Shown one piece after another: positions 1 to 7,864 of a stretch of DNA of 64,000 nucleotides. The stretch is from Dehalogenimonas sp. THU2 (GTDB lineage Bacteria; Chloroflexota; Dehalococcoidia; Dehalococcoidales; Dehalococcoidaceae), in the NCBI RefSeq assembly GCF_039749495.1, contig NZ_JBDLLU010000001.1:62001-126000 (forward strand). Reading direction: 5' to 3'. Positions within the stretch are counted from its first letter, which is position 1. Every line of letters starts with the position of its first letter. The notes under the pieces are model-generated. The model saw nothing but the letters and a program-made list of their open reading frames with translations, had not been told where the DNA came from and ran no database searches. Both the position numbers and the translations under genes were made by a program.

Positions 1-1176
1 GCGGATATCGGACCAGCTCTCCTGGACGCGGGTGGGAAGGCGCTGGGATTCATCGTCGTCATGGCCGGTCTGGGCCTGTGGCTGTTGCCCCGCGTCCTGG
101 AACGCGTCGCCCGGGCGAGGTCCCGGGAACTGTTCCTAATCACCGTGGTGTCCCTGTCGCTGGCCGCGGCTATCGCGGCTCAGTTCTTCGGCGTCTCGGC
201 GGCGGTCGGGGCCTTCATCGCCGGTCTGCTTATCGGGCAATCGGTCTTTGCGCGGCAGGCCCTGGCGGATATCGTGCCTTTTCGCGACGCCTTCGGCGCG
301 TTGTTCTTTGTGTCCCTCGGCACCCTCGCCGATCTTTCGTTCATCGTTGGCAACCTGTGGTTGGTCATCGCAGTGGTGCTTTTCATCGTCTTTCTCAAGT
401 TCATCATCTGCGCCGCTGTTCCCTTGGTCTTCGGCTACAGCGCCCGAACCGCGCTCTTTACCGGCTTTGGACTGACCCAGATCGGTGAGTTCAGCTTCGT
501 ACTGGCCGGTGTCGGTGTGGCTGCCGGGATATTGCGGGAAACCACATACGCCCTGACGCTGGGGGCAGCCATTACTACCATGGTGTTGACGCCGTTCATC
601 ATCAGCCTGGGCAATTCACTCTACCGCCGTCTGGAGCGCGCAAGCTTCGGACAAAAATTGCTCAACCTGAGAGGCGAGATTTCCAGCGCCAGATCTACTT
701 TGATCATGTCCGGGCACGCTGTAATCTGCGGGCACGGACGTTCAGCGGAGGCATTGACCAAGGTGCTTACCCGGCGCAACCTATCATACCTGGTCATCGA
801 ACTCGACCCCAAGAAGATCGCCCAGTTGCGACGGCATGGTATCCCCTGCATCTACGGAGATGCCTCCAATCCGGAGATACTGGCCTGCGCCCAGGTGGAA
901 AAAGCCAAACTCCTGGTCTGCACTTTCCCTGGTTTCCTCGATGTTGAACTTACGGTCAAAAACGCCCGCACTTTGAACCCCAGGATCGACATCGTCGCCA
1001 GGGTGGAGCGCGACCGCGACGCCGATGTCCTCAAGAACATCGGCGTCAATGAACTGGTCCGGCCCCAGTTCGAGGCCAGCCTGGAGATTACCCGCCACGC
1101 CCTGCACCGCTACGGCGTGTCAGCCACGGAGATCCAGTACCTCCTCAACAGCCTGCGCCAGGGCACGATGAGCTGA
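1..1176 (+). CDS. Kef-type cation/proton antiporter with TrkA-N domain, 5' partial
   Basis: The reading frame is open from base 1, so the start lies upstream; 391 C-terminal residues are visible. The first half is a chain of hydrophobic segments of the CPA2 Na+/H+ exchanger type, including AVGAFIAGLLIGQS and a GLTQIGEFSFVLAGVG stretch typical of Kef/YbaL transporters. From about base 718 a Rossmann domain (HAVICGHGRSAEAL, then VIELD and YGDASNPEIL) matches TrkA-N/RCK domains that bind NAD(H) and gate monovalent cation efflux. It is expected in the cytoplasmic membrane. An NodIJ-like ABC pair follows after about 46 bp. The exact subfamily and ion cannot be told from this part. Confidence 0.88.
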   Translation, partial: ADIGPALLDAGGKALGFIVVMAGLGLWLLPRVLERVARARSRELFLITVVSLSLAAAIAAQFFGVSAAVGAFIAGLLIGQSVFARQALADIVPFRDAFGALFFVSLGTLADLSFIVGNLWLVIAVVLFIVFLKFIICAAVPLVFGYSARTALFTGFGLTQIGEFSFVLAGVGVAAGILRETTYALTLGAAITTMVLTPFIISLGNSLYRRLERASFGQKLLNLRGEISSARSTLIMSGHAVICGHGRSAEALTKVLTRRNLSYLVIELDPKKIAQLRRHGIPCIYGDASNPEILACAQVEKAKLLVCTFPGFLDVELTVKNARTLNPRIDIVARVERDRDADVLKNIGVNELVRPQFEASLEITRHALHRYGVSATEIQYLLNSLRQGTMS

Positions 1177-1222
1177 CCTCCCCCATTTGCCCATGTCTGA
1201 CTGCGGTGCTATCATTACCCAA

Positions 1223-2137
1223 ATGTCCGCAGCCATCGAGATCCGCAACCTGACCAAGCGCTTCAAAGACCTGACCGCTGTCGATGAAGTGTCGTTGGAT
1301 ATCATTGAAGGCGAATGCTTCGGGCTGCTCGGACCCAACGGAGCCGGTAAGACCACTCTGGTCAAAATGCTCACCACCACTTCCCCGATCACCGGAGGCG
1401 GCATCAAGGTGATGGGCATGGATCTGGCAACCGAACCGCGGCGCATCAAATCGCTCTACGGCGTGGTGCCGCAGGGCGACAACCTGGACCCGGAGCTTTC
1501 GGTCATCGAAAACCTGACCGTCTTCGCCCGGTACTTCGAGATCCCCCGCGAAGAAGCTCTCCGCCGCTCCCGGGAAGTCCTGGCATTGTTCAAGCTGGAA
1601 CACAAAGCCCTGGGAAAGATCAAGACTCTGTCCGGCGGCATGAAGCGCCGGCTCCTGCTCGCCCGTAGCCTGATGAACAAACCGCGCATCATCATATTGG
1701 ACGAGCCTTCGGTGGGGCTGGATCCTCAGTCCAAATACCTGGTGTGGCAGAAGCTCAAGGAGCTGAAAGGCGGCGGCGTCACCCTGCTCCTGACGACCCA
1801 GAACATGGATGAAGCGGCCGTCCTGTGCGACCGGGTGGCCATCATGCACCAGGGCCATATTCTTGCACTCGATACCCCCAAAAACCTCGTCGTGCAGCAC
1901 GTCGGACCAAGGGTGGTTGAAATACTGCCTGATGAATCCCGCCGCTCAGAACTGCTCGCCGATTTGAACAGCCGCGGACTCCAGTTCGACCAGGTGGAAG
2001 GTCTCGTGCAGGTCTTCCACAGCGACCCGGAAACACTTTGCGCCGATCTCGATAAAATCGGCTTCAACGTCTGGCAGCGGCTGGGTACTCTGGAAGATGT
2101 CTTTATCCGCCTTACCGGACGGGGGTTGGTGGAATGA
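1223..2137 (+). CDS. ABC transporter ATP-binding protein, NodI-like
   Basis: This 304-residue protein is the ATPase of an ABC-2 type exporter. It has Walker A GPNGAGKTT at residues 37-45, the signature LSGGMKRRLLLA, Walker B IIILDEPSVGLDP and a switch-region His/Gln stretch (LLLTTQNMDEA). The C-terminal approximately 80 residues form the extension seen in NodI/DrrA-type subunits. An in-frame ATG at 1187 exists, but homology begins right after the ATG at 1223 (SAAIEIRNLTKRF), so that start is preferred. The gene overlaps the following permease by ATGA, implying translational coupling. The exported substrate is unknown; drug, lipid or polysaccharide export are all possible. Confidence 0.9.
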   Translation: MSAAIEIRNLTKRFKDLTAVDEVSLDIIEGECFGLLGPNGAGKTTLVKMLTTTSPITGGGIKVMGMDLATEPRRIKSLYGVVPQGDNLDPELSVIENLTVFARYFEIPREEALRRSREVLALFKLEHKALGKIKTLSGGMKRRLLLARSLMNKPRIIILDEPSVGLDPQSKYLVWQKLKELKGGGVTLLLTTQNMDEAAVLCDRVAIMHQGHILALDTPKNLVVQHVGPRVVEILPDESRRSELLADLNSRGLQFDQVEGLVQVFHSDPETLCADLDKIGFNVWQRLGTLEDVFIRLTGRGLVE

Positions 2138-2901
2138 TCCACCTGCCTTCTTTCCGGGCCGTCCGCATGTGGCAGCGCAACCGCGACGTCTTCATCCGTT
2201 TGTGGTGGTCGTTAGCCCCGGCGTTCATGATCGAGCCGGTGTTGTTGCTTGGGGCTATCGGGTTGGGATTCGGGGCTTATATCGGCGTCATCGAGGGGCA
2301 GGACTATATCAACTATATCGTCCCCGGCATCCTGGCCAGCTACTCCATGACCACCGCCACCTTCGAGTGTACCTACGGCGCTTATTTCCGCATGGAATAC
2401 CGCAAGACTTACGACGCTATAATGGCAACACCCCTTAATATCGAGGACATCGTCGGCGGGGAGATTCTCTGGGGCGCCACCCGTTCCATCATTACCGCCA
2501 CCATCATCCTGACCGTGTCGCTGTTTTTCGGACTTCTAGAGTCCTGGTGGGCGCTTCTGATACCCTTCGCCGCTTTCCTTATCGGCCTGTTGTTCTCCTG
2601 TTTGGCCATCATCTTCGTCTCGGTGGCGTCTTCAGTGTACAGCTTCAACTATTACTTCACCCTGTTCATCGCCCCCATGACCTTCTTCTCCGGAGCCTTT
2701 TTCCCCCTGGATAATCTGCCATCGGTGGTAGGCGACATCAGCCCGTTCCTGCCGCTAACCCCAGCGGTTAACCTGATGCGAGCCCTGGTCACCGGTGAAT
2801 TTTCGGCGGCCACGCTGGGTTCACTCCTGGTCGTGGTCATCACCACCGTGGTTCTTTTCCTCATAGCGGCGATGGTCATGAGACGAAGAGTGATGGAGTA
2901 G
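2134..2901 (+). CDS. ABC-2 type transporter permease, NodJ-like
   Basis: This 255-residue integral membrane protein shows about six hydrophobic segments and the ABC-2 features PGILASYSMTTATFE near residue 70 and FFSGAFFPLDNLP near residue 190. It is the membrane partner of the preceding ATPase, whose stop it overlaps by four bases. The pair resembles NodIJ exporters, but such pairs are widespread and here no nodulation context exists. The gene ends 65 bp before the convergent rsfS, and a hairpin lies between them. Substrate unknown. Confidence 0.88.
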   Translation: MIHLPSFRAVRMWQRNRDVFIRLWWSLAPAFMIEPVLLLGAIGLGFGAYIGVIEGQDYINYIVPGILASYSMTTATFECTYGAYFRMEYRKTYDAIMATPLNIEDIVGGEILWGATRSIITATIILTVSLFFGLLESWWALLIPFAAFLIGLLFSCLAIIFVSVASSVYSFNYYFTLFIAPMTFFSGAFFPLDNLPSVVGDISPFLPLTPAVNLMRALVTGEFSAATLGSLLVVVITTVVLFLIAAMVMRRRVME

Positions 2902-2903
2902 CC

Positions 2904-2940
2904 GAAAAAGTCAGGCCGCTATCATCGACGACAGCGGCCT
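2904..2940 (-). terminator. Intrinsic terminator between convergent genes
   Basis: An eight-base-pair stem AGGCCGCT/AGCGGCCT encloses a 12-base loop at 2913-2940. Read on the minus strand it is followed by GACTTTTTC, giving the U-rich tail expected for a terminator of rsfS. On the plus strand it could also help stop the ABC operon, although the tail is poor there. Confidence 0.7.
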
Positions 2941-2966
2941 CAATGCCTGATTGTTTGCCAGAGACG

Positions 2967-3314
2967 TTATTGCAGCGCCAGCACCGTCTTGGCTTCGGGC
3001 CAAAGCCGATCGAAATCGAAAAGGGCACGCTTTTCCGGAACGAAGATATGTAGCATCACCGCACCATAGTCCACGATCAGCCAATCCGAGTCCGGACCGG
3101 CGCCTTCGGAAAAGAGTGGCCGGATACCGTCTTTCTTCAATTTTTCGATCACGTCATCGAACACCGCCCGCGCCAGTCGCTGGTTATCGGCGGATGCGAC
3201 CACCTGGTAATCCGTGATGCTGGATAAACCGCGGACATCGGTGACGATGATATCTTCGGCTTGCTTTTCTGAGGCTATATCGGCGATACGCCGGGCCAGG
3301 TCGATAGTTTCCAG
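2967..3314 (-). CDS. rsfS: Ribosomal silencing factor RsfS (Iojap/YbeB)
   Basis: RsfS binds ribosomal protein L14 and blocks joining of the subunits when nutrients are short. The 115-residue reading matches the family's usual length and opening: LETIDLARRIADIASEKQAEDI, then VTDVRGLSSITDYQVVASA and, near the end, DWLIVDYGAVMLHIFVPEKR. No ATG lies in frame upstream of the conserved start. A CTG at 3314 preceded by AGGAG is the best candidate; a GTG at 3203 would remove the conserved N-terminal third. The start codon is therefore inferred from homology. The gene stands alone on the minus strand, convergent with the ABC operon. Confidence 0.85.
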   Translation of the reverse strand: METIDLARRIADIASEKQAEDIIVTDVRGLSSITDYQVVASADNQRLARAVFDDVIEKLKKDGIRPLFSEGAGPDSDWLIVDYGAVMLHIFVPEKRALFDFDRLWPEAKTVLALQ

Positions 3315-3397
3315 TTGAGTTCTCCTGTGAATCAGATTCAGTTTAGTATATCATAAGGGCAGCTGCCGCGGGTATTGGTAGTCATAGGAGCCAGAGT

Positions 3398-3610
3398 ATG
3401 ATAATACGTTTCATAGGATTGGGTCTGATTTTGGCGGGCATAGCCACGATGTATGCCGCTGTTATTTTCAGCCAGGGATCGGTGATGTTCGGCGTAGCGA
3501 TAGGTTTGGGTGTCATCGGTGGTTTTCTGGCCTGGCTGGGCAAACACAGGATGGACACCAGGCAAAGACAGGCCGAAGAAGAACATCAAGCCGATTCGTC
3601 TGAAGACTGA
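3398..3610 (+). CDS. Small two-helix membrane protein, unknown function
   Basis: The product has 70 residues. Two hydrophobic segments (about residues 2-25 and 28-47) are rich in Gly, Ala and Ile, and are followed by a charged tail (KHRMDTRQRQAEEEHQ) ending in acidic residues. The ATG at 3398 has AGGAG seven bases upstream, so it is likely translated. It sits between rsfS (divergent) and a tRNA-Ser gene. I do not recognise a family; it looks like a small inner-membrane protein with a cytoplasmic acidic tail. Confidence 0.65.
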   Translation: MIIRFIGLGLILAGIATMYAAVIFSQGSVMFGVAIGLGVIGGFLAWLGKHRMDTRQRQAEEEHQADSSED

Positions 3611-3630
3611 GAGACTGCCCTGACCCCTAT

Positions 3631-3659
3631 TTGAGAGCGTTTGCCGCGTATGGTATATT
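3631..3659 (+). promoter_or_regulatory. Promoter of tRNA-Ser
   Basis: TTGAGA at 3631-3636 and TATATT at 3654-3659 are separated by 17 bases, a good sigma-70-type match located 19 bases before the mature tRNA 5' end. Confidence 0.65.
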
Positions 3660-3678
3660 ATACGGCCGGGCCTCGGAT

Positions 3679-3770
3679 GGAGGGATCGCATAGTGGTCTA
3701 GTGCGGGCGCCTGCTAAGTGCTTACCTCGGGTAACCGGGGTCGGGAGTTCGAATCTCCCTCCCTCCGCCA
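3679..3770 (+). tRNA. tRNA-Ser (anticodon GCU)
   Basis: A full cloverleaf can be drawn. The acceptor stem GGAGGGA pairs with TCCCTCC, followed by discriminator G and an encoded CCA. The D arm has GCAT/GTGC; the anticodon loop CTGCTAA gives anticodon GCT at 3713-3715. A long variable arm (TACCTCGGGTAACCGGGG) marks the type II tRNA expected for serine. The T arm is GGGAG TTCGAAT CTCCC. It decodes AGC and AGU. Confidence 0.96.
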
Positions 3771-3924
3771 GTTTCCCCCAGTTTTCCGTTGTGTCGGTGG
3801 TCTATGATAAGCTCACACAACCCGTACTATTTACTATCATGAATGGTACTAATGGGTAATTGCGCAGTTGTCGCGACCGGATTATCATTAGAAGGACGAA
3901 TGGCATCCGATCGGAGAACATATC

Positions 3925-4491
3925 ATGAGCGATAAAACCAACAGCGAATCCAACCAAACCGGCGATATCGAAATGGCCATCAAAACCGCCCTGCCGATGA
4001 TCGACCAGATAGCTATTCAGGCCAGATCCCAGGCTCAACGCGCCAGCGCACTGGCGATGCATGAATACCGACGCAAACTCCAGGGTATCGTGCTCGATCT
4101 TCAGGATACGGTCCGGGAGGAAGGAGCCAGACTCGCTGAGCAGATGCGGCAGGCGGTGATACTGCAGGCCGAGGAGAAAGCCCTTGACCTGGTGGATGAC
4201 TTCATTCATGGCCGTCAGGCCGAGGCGGCAAGCCTTTCGGACAACCTGTTGATGGCTGATGAATCAGCGGAAAACACAGTACTTGAACTTGAAGAAGCGC
4301 CCGCGCCCGTACCCGTTAATGAGTTCCCGATGCCGCCTCAAACCGAGGAACAGCTAACCTCCGTCGAGAACACCCAGGAAGAAATCCGATCCGAGGCGCT
4401 TAATTCGGTATCTGATCCTGTCGTCAAGTCTAAGACAACTGAGCCGAAAAAAACAGCAGTTGACTTTGCCAGCTTCATCTCCCGGCCTTAA
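3925..4491 (+). CDS. Hypothetical protein, helical N-half and acidic Pro-rich tail
   Basis: This 188-residue soluble protein has no signal peptide. Residues about 15-100 are predicted by eye to be continuous helix with many Gln, Glu and Arg residues (IQARSQAQRASALAMHEYRR, LAEQMRQAVILQAEEKALDL), suggestive of a coiled coil. Residues about 110-180 are low complexity, acidic and Pro-rich, and it ends with a short hydrophobic AVDFASFISRP. GGAG lies eight bases before the ATG. It is monocistronic, with a strong terminator just downstream. I do not recognise the family. Confidence 0.7.
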   Translation: MSDKTNSESNQTGDIEMAIKTALPMIDQIAIQARSQAQRASALAMHEYRRKLQGIVLDLQDTVREEGARLAEQMRQAVILQAEEKALDLVDDFIHGRQAEAASLSDNLLMADESAENTVLELEEAPAPVPVNEFPMPPQTEEQLTSVENTQEEIRSEALNSVSDPVVKSKTTEPKKTAVDFASFISRP

Positions 4492-4520
4492 TCCTAAACT
4501 ATAAAATTTCCCCATTCGCC

Positions 4521-4554
4521 ACTGCCGCCCCAACCGGGGGCGGCAGTACTTTTG
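4521..4554 (+). terminator. Intrinsic terminator
   Basis: A GC-rich stem ACTGCCGCCCC / GGGGCGGCAGT with an AACCG-type loop spans 4521-4549 and is followed by ACTTTTG. It would end the transcript of the preceding 188-residue protein gene. Confidence 0.75.
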
Positions 4555-4593
4555 TCCGAGTGAGTTTTACTTCGGGGTGACCGTCCGCTTTGG

Positions 4594-4622
4594 TTGTGCC
4601 TTGCGTTTTCGAAACGTATAAT
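4594..4622 (+). promoter_or_regulatory. Promoter upstream of miaB
   Basis: A perfect TATAAT at 4617-4622 is preceded at 17 bases by TTGTGC (4594-4599). It lies about 67 bases before the miaB ATG and after the terminator, so it probably drives miaB-yajC and perhaps nadB-nadC. Confidence 0.6.
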
Positions 4623-4688
4623 ATCGTTAACCCTCGATCCCGTATGTACGCCGCCAACCGAAGAAGCCTGTCGAATCTCAGGAGAATT

Positions 4689-5942
4689 ATGCCCAATTAT
4701 CATATATTCACTATCGGCTGCCAGATGAATCAAGCCGAAGCTGAGCGGTTGGAGGGCCTGTTCGAACAAAAAGGCTATCTACCCGTCGATGTGCCGGAGG
4801 AGGCGGACCTGGTGCTGCTGGTAAGTTGCGCCGTACGTCAGAGTGCCGAGGAACGGATCACCAATCGCCTGGCGATACTTAAAAAGCTGAAGGCGGGGCG
4901 TCCTTCTCTTCGTGTCGCTCTCACCGGTTGCATGGTGAGTGAAGACCCGCTGGAGATGAAACGCACTTTTCCCATGGTGGACTATTTTTTCCCCGCCGGC
5001 GCCCTGCCGTCATTCATCGACGATTTGCCTGGGGATATCCTGCCTAACAAACCGGAGGTGGCGACTCATGTCCCCATCATCCAGGGCTGTGACAATTTTT
5101 GCTCTTATTGCATCGTGCCTTACCGCCGGGGCCGCGAGAGGTCCCGTCCCCTCCAAGAGATCGTGGCTGAGGTGAAAACCCTGGTGAGTCGTGGCTCCCG
5201 GGAAGTAACGCTGCTTGGGCAGAACGTCAATGCCTACGGCCACGATCTCCCAGATCAGCCGGATCTGGCCGACCTTCTCGTCGCTCTCGATGGTGTCGAA
5301 GGGCTGTACCGCCTGCGTTTCCTTACCAACCACCCGAAGGATATGAGCCGCCGCCTGATCGACACCATGGGGCGGCTGGCCAGTGTTTGTCCGACACTCA
5401 ATCTGCCGGCTCAAGCCGGTGACAATGAGGTACTTTCGCGCATGAGACGCGGTTACACCATCGCCGAGTATCGTGCGTTGGTCGACGATATCAGGCAATC
5501 CGTACCCGGGATAGCTCTGACTACCGATATCATCGTCGGTTTCCCCGGTGAGACCGCGCCCCAATTCGAAAACACCCTTAAACTGATCGCGGACCTGAGA
5601 TTCAACGCGGTGCACGGGGCGGTGTATTCGCCCCGGCCCGGCACCGAAGCCGCCGAGAAATTTGAAGATGACGTGCTGAAGATTGAGAAAGAGCGGCGAC
5701 TGGCCCGGCTGGAAGAATTGCAAACCGGTATTGCCGCGGAAATCAATGCCTTTACTCTCGGTTCAAACGTTGAAGTGCTCGTGGAAGAATACGTCAAAGG
5801 CAAGTGGCGAGGGCGTGATAGACATGGTAAACTGGTCTTCTTCAAGAGTACGCGTGACTTGAAAGGGCAATTAGTAACTATCAGTATTACCGCCACCGGC
5901 CCCTGGTCGCTCCGGGGGGAGTTGACGGACGCTGACAGCTAA
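4689..5942 (+). CDS. miaB: tRNA-2-methylthio-N6-isopentenyladenosine37 synthase
   Basis: MiaB is a radical SAM methylthiotransferase that adds a 2-methylthio group to i6A37 of tRNAs reading UNN codons. This 417-residue copy has the N-terminal UPF0004 cysteines C11, C47 and C81, which hold one 4Fe-4S cluster. The radical SAM motif CDNFCSYC follows at 134-141. An NLPAQAGDNEVLSRMRRGYT stretch and a C-terminal TRAM domain (NVEVLVEEYVKGKWRGRDRHG) complete the family pattern. An ORF runs back to 4590, but AGGAG six bases before the ATG at 4689 and the family alignment fix the start. It is closely followed by yajC. MiaB fits better than RimO or MtaB by these motifs, though only a tree would settle it. 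Confidence 0.92.
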   Translation: MPNYHIFTIGCQMNQAEAERLEGLFEQKGYLPVDVPEEADLVLLVSCAVRQSAEERITNRLAILKKLKAGRPSLRVALTGCMVSEDPLEMKRTFPMVDYFFPAGALPSFIDDLPGDILPNKPEVATHVPIIQGCDNFCSYCIVPYRRGRERSRPLQEIVAEVKTLVSRGSREVTLLGQNVNAYGHDLPDQPDLADLLVALDGVEGLYRLRFLTNHPKDMSRRLIDTMGRLASVCPTLNLPAQAGDNEVLSRMRRGYTIAEYRALVDDIRQSVPGIALTTDIIVGFPGETAPQFENTLKLIADLRFNAVHGAVYSPRPGTEAAEKFEDDVLKIEKERRLARLEELQTGIAAEINAFTLGSNVEVLVEEYVKGKWRGRDRHGKLVFFKSTRDLKGQLVTISITATGPWSLRGELTDADS

Positions 5943-5952
5943 GGAGTTGATT

Positions 5953-6237
5953 ATGCAAGGCGATACTTTTACCCTGGTCGGTTTCATGATTCTGATGTTT
6001 GCGGCCTTTTATTTTCTGATAATCCGGCCCCAGCAAAAACGCCAGAAGCAGCAACAATCCATGCTTTCGGACCTTAAACGCGGCGATCGGGTGATTACCA
6101 TCGGCGGTATTTACGGCGTTATCGAGGCCCTGGATGAGAAAAGCATCGTTGTCAAGACGGAGTCCGGTGCGCTGCTCAGGCTGGTGCGAGGCGGGGTAGC
6201 GATGAAACAGGAAGATGAGGTCACCGTTCAAAGCTAA
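5953..6237 (+). CDS. yajC: Preprotein translocase accessory subunit YajC
   Basis: YajC is the small single-span partner of SecDF in the Sec translocase. The 94-residue product has one N-terminal membrane helix (LVGFMILMFAAFYFLIIRPQ), then the typical QQKRQKQQQSMLSDLKRGDRV segment and a KOW-like beta region (VITIGGIYGVIEALDEKSIVV). The start at 5953 is chosen because AAGGAG lies six bases upstream; a TTG at 5947 overlaps that site. It follows miaB by ten bases. No secDF is adjacent, unlike in many genomes. Confidence 0.93.
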   Translation: MQGDTFTLVGFMILMFAAFYFLIIRPQQKRQKQQQSMLSDLKRGDRVITIGGIYGVIEALDEKSIVVKTESGALLRLVRGGVAMKQEDEVTVQS

Positions 6238-6308
6238 TCACCGTTAACCCTGGGATGTTCTGAACATTCCATTCATGAAACCCGAAGCGGGAAGCAGACG
6301 GAGGACAA

Positions 6309-7844
6309 TTGGCGGCATACGACTATATCATCGTCGGATCAGGCATTGCCGGCCTTTACAGCGCCCTGCTTGCCCGCCGCCATGGTTCAGTGCTCATCGT
6401 CACCAAGGGAAGCATCGAGGAATGTAATACCCGTTTCGCTCAAGGCGGCATCGCCGCCGCGGTGGGGACCGGGGATTCTCCGGAACTGCATTTCAAAGAC
6501 ACCATAAGCGCCGGTGCGGGCCTTTGCAATGAAGCGGCGGTGCGCATTCTGGCCGAGGAAGCCGCTCTGGGTATCAAGGATCTCATCGAATTCGGGGTCC
6601 CTTTCGATACCGTGGAAGGGGAAATCGCGCTGACTCTCGAGGCGGCTCACTCGGTACCCCGGATTCTGCATGCCGGCGGTGACGCCACCGGCCGTTACAT
6701 TGAAGAGACCCTATCCGCACAGATCCGCTCGGCAGGCATTCCGGTGAGTGAGCATTGCCTGGCTACCGGGATAATCGTCGAGGGCGGGCGCGTAGTGGGG
6801 CTGGGCACTCTGCACACCGAAACCGGACAACGTGACGCCCATAGCTGTCGCCACCTCATCCTGGCCACCGGCGGTGCCGGACACCTCTTCAGCCTAACCA
6901 CCAATCCAGAAGTGGCCACCGGTGACGGTGTGTCCCTGGCATACCGGGCCGGCGCCGATATCATCGACATGGAATTCTTCCAATTTCATCCCACCGTGCT
7001 CAAGATCCCCGGTGCGCCGCCTTTCCTTATTTCCGAGTCAATGCGGGGTGAGGGCGGACTTCTAAGAGCGACCGATGGTCGCCGTTTCCTGACCGAATAC
7101 ACGCCACAAGCGGAATTGGCACCCAGGGATATCGTCTCCCGGGCGATCGTTTCCGAGATGAAAAAAAGTGGCGCCGACCATGTTTATCTGGATGTCACTC
7201 ATCTGCCGGCAACAACGGTCATGACCCGTTTCCCCCAGATCTACCGGCATTGCCTTGAGGCTGGATTCGACATTACCCGCGACCTCATTCCCGTAGCTCC
7301 CGCGGCACATTATATGATCGGGGGGGTAAGGGTCGATACCTGGGGGGCGACTTCCCTGCTCGGGCTCTATGCCGCCGGAGAGGTTTCCTGCACCGGTGTC
7401 CATGGCGCCAACAGGCTGGCGTCCAATTCTTTGCTCGAGGTGCTGGTGTTTTCCCGCCGGATCATCGAACGGAGTATAGGGCGGGGTGAAAATGTGATTA
7501 TGACGCCGTCAGAGCGGCGTAAACTTGCCGACATCAAGCCGCATAAGGTACTATCATTACCCGACAGGCAGGAGATACAGGAGTTACTCTGGCACGAGGG
7601 CGGAATAGAGCGAAACGGTCCTGGTCTGGAAGCCGCCGCCACGAAATTAGCGTCATGGTCCACGATTATATCCGGCGCAGAGCCGGGGGGACGGCCTGAA
7701 TATGAGATCGGCAATCTGATAATCACCGGGCGGCTTTTAGTAGAAGCGGCATTGTACAGGACAGAGAGCCGCGGCAGTCACTATCGCACCGATTTTCCGG
7801 AAACTTCTCACCGGTGGCTTCGGCATATTGTTATTAGCGCTTAA
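6309..7844 (+). CDS. nadB: L-aspartate oxidase
   Basis: NadB oxidises L-aspartate to iminoaspartate, the first step of de novo NAD synthesis. The 511-residue flavoprotein has the FAD-binding GSGIAG at residues 10-15. It also has HSVPRILHAGGDATGRYI, the FHPT motif in EFFQFHPTVLK, ESMRGEGGLLRATDGRRF, LAPRDIVSRAI and GLYAAGEVSCTGVHGANRL. These separate it from succinate dehydrogenase less than from other NadB, but the neighbouring nadC decides the role. Translation probably begins at TTG 6309, with GGAGG about seven bases before it. A short GGATGTT/AACATTCC palindrome lies upstream. Quinolinate synthase nadA is not in the window. Confidence 0.93.
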   Translation: MAAYDYIIVGSGIAGLYSALLARRHGSVLIVTKGSIEECNTRFAQGGIAAAVGTGDSPELHFKDTISAGAGLCNEAAVRILAEEAALGIKDLIEFGVPFDTVEGEIALTLEAAHSVPRILHAGGDATGRYIEETLSAQIRSAGIPVSEHCLATGIIVEGGRVVGLGTLHTETGQRDAHSCRHLILATGGAGHLFSLTTNPEVATGDGVSLAYRAGADIIDMEFFQFHPTVLKIPGAPPFLISESMRGEGGLLRATDGRRFLTEYTPQAELAPRDIVSRAIVSEMKKSGADHVYLDVTHLPATTVMTRFPQIYRHCLEAGFDITRDLIPVAPAAHYMIGGVRVDTWGATSLLGLYAAGEVSCTGVHGANRLASNSLLEVLVFSRRIIERSIGRGENVIMTPSERRKLADIKPHKVLSLPDRQEIQELLWHEGGIERNGPGLEAAATKLASWSTIISGAEPGGRPEYEIGNLIITGRLLVEAALYRTESRGSHYRTDFPETSHRWLRHIVISA

Positions 7845-7864
7845 CGACAGGAAGGATTCACGTT

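Noticed and set aside
1187-1222. Upstream ATG as start of the ABC ATPase
   Set aside because: The 12 added residues match nothing in the family, and the region is not preceded by a ribosome site.
1145-1900. Long minus-strand frame opposite the ABC ATPase
   Set aside because: The plus-strand frame holds all ABC motifs; the antisense frame has none.
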